Shown piece after piece: positions 23,388 to 28,177 of a stretch of DNA of 28,177 nucleotides (position 1 is its first letter; each line of letters starts with the position of its first letter). The translations under genes and the position numbers were made by a program. The notes beneath the pieces are model-generated. The model was not told the origin of the DNA. It did no database searches and saw nothing but the letters and a program-made list of their open reading frames with translations. Source of the DNA: Pseudomonadota bacterium (GTDB lineage: Bacteria; Pseudomonadota; Alphaproteobacteria; Rs-D84); contig JAUNMD010000002.1 in assembly GCA_030531915.1 (NCBI GenBank), forward strand, positions 1-28,177, given 5' to 3'.

Positions 23388-23400
23388 CAACCTATGGTTG
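23388..23400 (+). repeat. Island palindrome copy (CAACCTATGGTTG)
   Basis: ACAACC/GGTTGT arms around TAT. It is followed by CATCACACCAAAAAC, and the copy at 23210 by the similar TATCGCGCCAAAAAAC, so the two may be parts of a longer 30-base repeat. Confidence 0.65.
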
Positions 23401-23455
23401 TGCATCACACCAAAAACAGGCACGTTTACAGAAAAATGATTTTTGACACCACGCC

Positions 23456-23483
23456 TTGACAATCACACTAAAAAAACTATTTT
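23456..23483 (+). promoter_or_regulatory. Promoter of the HNH-like gene at 23490
   Basis: TTGACA (23456-23461), a 16-base spacer and TATTTT (23478-23483). A second TTGACA lies at 23443-23448. The predicted transcription start falls at or next to the ATG at 23490. Confidence 0.5.
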
Positions 23484-23489
23484 TACCGT

Positions 23490-24236
23490 ATGGTAGTTGG
23501 AATTTGTAAATTTTGTGGACAAGAAAAAGAACTTATAAAATCGCATATCATTCCCAAGTCTTTCTATCGTTTAAAAGAACGTGGCAGATTTGCTGCAATA
23601 ACGCCTTCTGATAGGCGCGTTGACATCGTACATCACCAAAATGGGTTTAAAGAGTATTTGATGTGTTCAAATTGTGATGGTTCGTTAGGCAACTTAGACG
23701 CGTATGCAGAAAGAATACTTTTTCAAGAAATATGCAACTATCCATTTCAAACGGTTGATAATATTAAAACATATTTGCTAAAAAATGGTGAATTTGATTA
23801 TAATAAATTGAGAAAATTTTTTATATCGTTAGCATGGCGTGCTTCAATTTCTTCAGAATTTAATACTTTTTCTTTGGGTAAATACGAAGATGTAGCATTA
23901 AAAATCTTGAAAGGGGAACTTTCAGACAATGCTGATTTATTTGTACCAATCGTTATGAGAAAACAAACACAAACACCGATAGACAACATAAGCACTTGTT
24001 TTAGAGATCGGGTTCTTGGGAAATACTCTTGTTTAATCAAATTCCCAGACTACGAAATAAAAGTAATCACAAATACAAAAGATAACAACTCTCCGGAAAT
24101 TATGCGGATATATAAATCTTGTTTAACCCCAGAAGAGTTCCTTGTTATGGAAACAGACTGCGCTACAGACTATGATGTGAGATTACTAGAAGCAATTATT
24201 CGTTCGCATCGCCCTAATAATCACATCATCTCGTAA
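23490..24236 (+). CDS. HNH-like zinc (treble-clef) protein, 248 aa
   Basis: ATG 23490 gives MVVGICKFCGQEKELIKSHI. The pattern is CKFCG (CxxC), then KSHIIPKSFYRL, then MCSNCDGSLGNLDAYAERI (second CxxC), the treble-clef arrangement of HNH-type nucleases. The rest (residues 75-248) is mainly helical and has no motif I recognise. The N-terminal plan matches the protein at 7685, but this gene is AT-rich with AGA/ATA codons, like the other island genes. There is no Shine-Dalgarno sequence before the ATG, and the promoter -10 is six bases away, so the mRNA may be leaderless. In a defence island a nuclease effector is plausible but not shown. It is convergent with the large helicase gene. Confidence 0.65.
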   Translation: MVVGICKFCGQEKELIKSHIIPKSFYRLKERGRFAAITPSDRRVDIVHHQNGFKEYLMCSNCDGSLGNLDAYAERILFQEICNYPFQTVDNIKTYLLKNGEFDYNKLRKFFISLAWRASISSEFNTFSLGKYEDVALKILKGELSDNADLFVPIVMRKQTQTPIDNISTCFRDRVLGKYSCLIKFPDYEIKVITNTKDNNSPEIMRIYKSCLTPEEFLVMETDCATDYDVRLLEAIIRSHRPNNHIIS

Positions 24237-24331
24237 TCTTTGTGGCGGAGGACGGTGTCAAACAGGCCGATGTCTTCGCCATCGGACCATCATTAAACAC
24301 ATCTTGGCTCACTAGCGGTTCATAAAATAAA

Positions 24332-27300
24332 TCATCCAAACACCTTATCCAACTCTGTTTCCAATGTCCCTTCTTGGGCGGCAGGCAAGGCATCATACTG
24401 TCTGAAATTATGCTTTTTGATTGTTATGTCACTGTCAAATCCCAAAATATATGACGTTGCAATCTTATATATAATCTCTGTCGGTGCCAATCCATATACC
24501 TGTTTTTCAAATATATGTTTCAGTCTTTCCTTGTTATCCGGATACTTCTTACGCATTTCCTTGCTTTGATATAATCTTTTTACAATTTCCGTTATATATA
24601 ACCCCGATTTCATGTATAAATCTATGAACGTTTTTTCAGGATCATCAAAGCAACCAGGATTTTCTTGCTCTAAATAATCAACCATTTCTTTTACTACTTT
24701 CTTGGGCGTAAATATCTGGTTTGTTTTCTGTGGTGGGATATAGTCAAAAATGTCTTCCTTGCTAGATTCATCAAAATAGTTCGCCAGTTTAGCTTTCAGA
24801 TTCAAAAACTCTTTCACAGAATCATCAAATACAACAGGATCAAACAAATGCCCCTCAAAATGTTTGGTTTCACCGGTCTCTGAATCTGTATAATCGCCAC
24901 CATCACGCAAGAACCTGAATTGATCTAACGTAATACTGGTAACATCTTGGAATACTGCGTCTGGAATAATCTGATCAAAGTTTTCCAACGTTGTATCCTC
25001 ATCCCCATAGGCCATCAGGAAAGACGGTATGGTTCTCGAAAATCCACGTAAATGGGCACGAACAGATTCTTCTATACCTTCTTTCTCTTTCTTACGTTTT
25101 TCTGTTTCAACTGTTTTTACTATGGTTTCACCGGCCTTCTTGACAACAGTATCCACACTACCTTTTACTGTATCTACAAATGTTTTATGAATCTTGTTTT
25201 TCTGAGAGTCATATTTTGCATTTATCTTGGCTATTTCAGTTTTTGATGTGGCTTCTTCTATTTCTTTTTTACGTTCTAATTCATTTTTATTATTTTCTAT
25301 TTGATATGAAGAATAAGCCTTTACCAAAGCAGCATTAGCATCTGAGGCGATAGCACGAGTCACCGCCTGTTGGGCACTTTTACTCATTTCACTACCATAC
25401 GATTCCTTTGCCGTTTCTACTAAAGATGTTGTTACAGTGCCAAATGCGGCTTTATACTTTGCAAATTCATCTGGGTCCCCGGCTTTTTGTTGTGTTATTT
25501 CGTCAACAGTATCTAACAAACCTTGGCTAAGGCCATATATTTTATCGCCAAAGACTTCGTGTGCTTGGCCAATAATTATATCTTGTGAAACTTCAACTTC
25601 GCCTTCATCGTTAATTGACAGCGAATCTTTTGTTTCTTGGTTGACTAGTACCTGTTCTTTTGTTGGTTCCAGTTGCTTTATAACATCTATAATTTCTGTT
25701 GGTGCATTGAATATATTACTGATGTTTTGGAATAAGAAATTGCTCATAAATCCACGTCTGACAACTTCTGCTGAATGAATTTTACGTGGAATTGATAATA
25801 CTTTCTCGGCATCCAGTGTTATCATCTCACCTTCTTCGTCTTCACCATATACAGGGAAGAAGTTCAACAGCTCATAGACATGTTTTTTTCTTATTGCAAT
25901 ATCACCTTTGCCAGAGGAAGTATCGGGGCTCAGGTTATTAGCAAATTGTTCCACTATGGTCAAAGTTCTAGCAGGATCAAAATCAAACACATAAGCATTT
26001 TCTTTTCTATAGAATTTCTTGCCGTCTTTGAACAAACATGGATTTTGTGCTCTGAACGCCGCCTGCATATAAAGAGCAGGACTTTGAACATTACTAAGCA
26101 TCAAAACGGCCGTCCATTCTGGTATTGTTATTCCTGTTGTCAGTTGCCCCACAGATAAAGTTATGGTTTTGTCGTGTTCTGCTATGGCCTTTTTCACCTT
26201 GTCAAACGACTTCTGGTTTTCCTCTTCGTCATCTATTTTGCCGTTCCCAGCAGCTAAAACAACTTCGTAATTGCCATTGCCGAATACGGGGTGGCCTTTC
26301 AATTTCTTTGCCAATGCTTTGGCACTGTCAACACGATTTAATAACCAGAAAGTATGCTTCAATTCATTACGCAATTCTGGGGTAGAAAACGGAAACTTTG
26401 TCTTGTTTACCAGTGCGTCCAAAAATTTATCCACGTCTTCTTCGTATTTGAAAGTTCCATCTGATTTGGTGATAAAAAACTCATTCAAATCAAATGCATA
26501 CTCTTCTGTTTCGCCATCTGAATTGAAATCTGCCCCAGCCTTCAGTTTATCCCTTATGATTTCTGACATTTGATACGTGTAAAGATTCAACTGGGGCAGA
26601 CTTTCGTATGGGTTTTCTATTTCCAGATTTTCTTGTTTTTCATACCATTCACGTTTTTTTCGTTGTTCATCAGCATAAGTCCAGTTGAATATAGCATGCT
26701 CATCAAACTTGCTATTCGCTAATGCTTTAAACGGTGTTCCAGACAGGTGTAATGTATATTTTCTTCTTATCTGATCAAACGCCATATCTGTTTTGTATGT
26801 ATCAATTCCTTCGTGTGCTTCATCAATAACCAATAAATCCCATTCCAAATCAGCAACTTCTTTCAATTTATCATATCGGCCACCAAAAAACACTGAACCT
26901 TTCATATCCTGCAACGAAACAAATTCTATGCAACCTTTATGATTCGGATCTGATAAATGTTTTGTGTATTGTTCCCTGGTTATAACGTATTTTTTACCTT
27001 TTAGTGTATCAACTTGGCTAACAAAATAATACCCAGATTCCGTCCCCATAAACTTTACATAATCATCATACCAAGAATTGGCAATCGCTGGTCTGTTCGT
27101 TACAATCAATACCTTTTTCGCCCCCAGTTGTTTGCACAGATCATACGTAGATAATGTCTTTCCAAATCTGGGCTTTGCATTCCATAAAAATTCGGGTTCA
27201 TCGTCTTCATTTGCCTTGAAGTATGCTTTTGTATTATCAACGGCTGTATTTTGCTCTTCGCGCAGTTTATACTCAACAGATCCCAAAGATTCCAATATGC

Positions 27301-27682
27301 CACGATTTGATTTAAATTCTATAAAATGATCATGAGATGGCTTTGGTAATATGTGGAACCATTCTGTCTTTTCTGTGTGTTCTTGACCATCTGAATCTAT
27401 GTAAGTATTTGTTCCTCGTTCAATATCATGTTTTTGTAAATAGGCATGAAAATCAGTATCATGAAAAGTATCGCCCGAACCATCGTCATAAATAGCCGTT
27501 CCCGTCCATTCTATTTTGTATTTTATATCCGCTGTTTGTGTCTGTTGGCGAATACGCGCCTCTACATCCTGCTCTGTAAACCCAATCTTTGTCCACCCAT
27601 GATGTCGTGCAATTTCTGGGGTAGTATAAGCATAACACATTGGCACAACTTTTTTACTGGTATTGATGTGTATCTTTGCCAT
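24332..27682 (-). CDS. GIY-YIG plus DEAH helicase restriction protein with a degenerate methyltransferase-like end, 1116 aa
   Basis: Residues 17-111 resemble a T5orf172-type GIY-YIG nuclease domain: CYAYTTPE, GWTKIGFTEQDVEARIRQ with the catalytic-type Arg, and TEWFHI. From residue 135 comes an SF2 helicase: Walker A AKPRFGKT (169-176), DEAH at 287-290, SGTPF at 314-318, and a late motif-VI-like AFRAQNP. A Lys/Glu-rich, probably coiled-coil segment lies around 790-870. The end (about 985-1116) starts QIFTPKKVVKEMVDYL, as N6-adenine methyltransferases do, and has FIDLYMKSGLYITEI where motif I (D-P-x-C-G-S-G) should be, then stops with no NPPY motif. Its ATG overlaps the upstream methyltransferase stop by one base (TAATG), so the two form a restriction-modification operon. 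Cutting mode and specificity cannot be read. Confidence 0.75.
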   Translation of the reverse strand: MAKIHINTSKKVVPMCYAYTTPEIARHHGWTKIGFTEQDVEARIRQQTQTADIKYKIEWTGTAIYDDGSGDTFHDTDFHAYLQKHDIERGTNTYIDSDGQEHTEKTEWFHILPKPSHDHFIEFKSNRGILESLGSVEYKLREEQNTAVDNTKAYFKANEDDEPEFLWNAKPRFGKTLSTYDLCKQLGAKKVLIVTNRPAIANSWYDDYVKFMGTESGYYFVSQVDTLKGKKYVITREQYTKHLSDPNHKGCIEFVSLQDMKGSVFFGGRYDKLKEVADLEWDLLVIDEAHEGIDTYKTDMAFDQIRRKYTLHLSGTPFKALANSKFDEHAIFNWTYADEQRKKREWYEKQENLEIENPYESLPQLNLYTYQMSEIIRDKLKAGADFNSDGETEEYAFDLNEFFITKSDGTFKYEEDVDKFLDALVNKTKFPFSTPELRNELKHTFWLLNRVDSAKALAKKLKGHPVFGNGNYEVVLAAGNGKIDDEEENQKSFDKVKKAIAEHDKTITLSVGQLTTGITIPEWTAVLMLSNVQSPALYMQAAFRAQNPCLFKDGKKFYRKENAYVFDFDPARTLTIVEQFANNLSPDTSSGKGDIAIRKKHVYELLNFFPVYGEDEEGEMITLDAEKVLSIPRKIHSAEVVRRGFMSNFLFQNISNIFNAPTEIIDVIKQLEPTKEQVLVNQETKDSLSINDEGEVEVSQDIIIGQAHEVFGDKIYGLSQGLLDTVDEITQQKAGDPDEFAKYKAAFGTVTTSLVETAKESYGSEMSKSAQQAVTRAIASDANAALVKAYSSYQIENNKNELERKKEIEEATSKTEIAKINAKYDSQKNKIHKTFVDTVKGSVDTVVKKAGETIVKTVETEKRKKEKEGIEESVRAHLRGFSRTIPSFLMAYGDEDTTLENFDQIIPDAVFQDVTSITLDQFRFLRDGGDYTDSETGETKHFEGHLFDPVVFDDSVKEFLNLKAKLANYFDESSKEDIFDYIPPQKTNQIFTPKKVVKEMVDYLEQENPGCFDDPEKTFIDLYMKSGLYITEIVKRLYQSKEMRKKYPDNKERLKHIFEKQVYGLAPTEIIYKIATSYILGFDSDITIKKHNFRQYDALPAAQEGTLETELDKVFG

Positions 27683-28177
27683 TACGCCATCTCCATATAA
27701 TTTTTGATATTTCTTTCGGTTTTTGTCTGAAAATTATCAAACACGAATTTCTGAATATTTTGAGGCACTTTATATTTTTTCATCAATTCTTTATCTATTT
27801 CTTCTATAGATAAATTCCACCACAATTCGGTATAATCTTGGATTGGTATTGAACCCCAAGACGTTGTGCTATGTTGAGAAAACTTATTTAAATATAATAA
27901 GGCCCTTAAAAACTTTGTCATAAGATATTTTGAATGTTTTTCCGCTGTAATTGCATCGTCAAAGCATCCAGATTCAAGATATGACTCTGTACAAATTTCA
28001 TTTGGCGCTGCTATTATTATGTCAGAAAACGCTCCTCCTAAACCAGTCTTCTCTGACATGTTTCCCCAAGCATAAGGAACAAATACCTTATATTTATGCA
28101 TAGCATCGGATGTTTTTGGTAAAGTGTATCCGCTAGGAGCAAATTTTACTTTTCCGCTTTTGCAATATATTTTTATA
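27682..28177 (-). CDS. DNA methyltransferase, C-terminal part (cut by window edge)
   Basis: The frame is open to the right edge, so the gene starts outside the window; the ATG at 28101 is internal. The visible 165 residues include KYKVFVPYAWGN, ICTESYLESGCFDDAITAEKHSKYLMTKFLRALL and SIPIQDYTELWW, and end with DKELMKKYKVPQNIQKFV. This run is the usual end of Eco57I/TaqI-like N6-adenine methyltransferases: after the recognition domain, 'TESYL....F....A...KYL.TKF.R.LL', a proline-anchored 'QDYT' and a short KYx(3)-(Q/E) tail. It probably modifies the target sequence for the helicase/nuclease that follows. Start, catalytic NPPY and SAM motifs lie outside the window. Confidence 0.7.
   Translation of the reverse strand, partial: IKIYCKSGKVKFAPSGYTLPKTSDAMHKYKVFVPYAWGNMSEKTGLGGAFSDIIIAAPNEICTESYLESGCFDDAITAEKHSKYLMTKFLRALLYLNKFSQHSTTSWGSIPIQDYTELWWNLSIEEIDKELMKKYKVPQNIQKFVFDNFQTKTERNIKNYMEMA

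Larger units (their letters stand above)
23201..23403 (-). pseudogene. Possible gene remnant, about 67 codons without a start
   Basis: The minus strand is open from 23403 to a TAG at 23203-23201. Its last 46 codons use CGT, CTG and GCG as host genes do, and encode LQRVRQLFAELVATG followed by SHRILLEVMSFLARYN, a plausible amphipathic helical end. No ATG/GTG with a ribosome-binding site is present, so it may be the 3' end of a gene cut by island insertion. The second palindrome copy lies inside its last codons. I do not recognise the family; it could also be chance. Confidence 0.3.
22948..23489. other. Divergent intergenic region between fic and the HNH-like gene
   Basis: These 542 bases hold the fic promoter/operator (22960-23000), a hairpin ACACTTT/AAAGTGT (23073-23089), two island palindromes (23210, 23388), a possible gene remnant on the minus strand (23201-23403) and the HNH promoter (23456-23483). 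Composition changes sharply: 23250-23340 is GC-richer and host-like, the rest is very AT-rich. Confidence 0.6.

Noticed and set aside
15101..23400. The repeated palindromes as a CRISPR array or integron attC sites
   Set aside because: Spacing is irregular (100 bases to several kb), copies are in both orientations, no cas or integrase gene is present, and the core lacks the GTTRRRY ends of attC.

Overview
The window looks like chromosomal DNA from an AT-leaning Gram-negative bacterium. It encodes outer-membrane beta-barrel proteins with signal peptides, a lipoprotein with a lipobox, LPS-type glycosyltransferases, a CvpA membrane protein and a U32-family tRNA hydroxylase. Shine-Dalgarno sites are clear, and extended -10 promoters (TGNTATAAT) recur. 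Protein style and codon use suggest an uncultured, host-associated alphaproteobacterium, but no marker gene here fixes the taxonomy.

Region 1 (1-3428) is a tightly overlapping glycosyltransferase operon: the end of a GT2 enzyme, a GT8-GT4 fusion and a third glycosyltransferase that appears split by a one-base frameshift. Region 2 (3430-10192) is a housekeeping stretch. It holds an Mtd-N-like tail-fibre-type protein, L-lactate dehydrogenase, a small YjdJ-type GNAT protein, a membrane-anchored CPHC redox protein, CvpA, a two-TM protein, an HNH-like zinc protein, tRNA-Thr(UGU) and a TrhP-like U32 protein. Region 3 (10200-14963) encodes the cell envelope: two secreted or outer-membrane barrel proteins, a glycine-zipper protein whose signal peptide is written in heptamer DNA repeats, and a lipoprotein.

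Region 4 (about 15000 to the end) is an accessory defence island, mostly AT-richer and with more AGA/ATA codons. A 682-base hairpin-rich spacer leads into an Mrr-type endonuclease and then a complete-looking two-gene Gabija system (GajA OLD/TOPRIM nuclease and GajB UvrD-like helicase). Convergent to it is a two-gene unit with more host-like codon use: an uncharacterised NPG/PYH-motif protein followed by an ADP-ribosylglycohydrolase. Then come a class II Fic protein under a promoter embedded in a perfect inverted repeat, an HNH-like zinc protein that looks leaderless, and, on the minus strand, the end of a DNA methyltransferase overlapping a large GIY-YIG/DEAH-helicase protein with a degenerate methyltransferase motif. 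The last pair looks like a restriction-modification system that continues past the right edge.

A short palindrome, consensus CAACCTGTGGTTGAAT, recurs in the intergenic DNA of the defence island (six copies of varying quality). I did not see it in the first 15 kb. It is the best candidate for an undescribed shared element. Other regulatory oddities are a promoter followed at once by an intrinsic terminator, a duplicated 14-mer in a porin-like gene's leader, and an internal ribosome-binding site at the GT8/GT4 junction.
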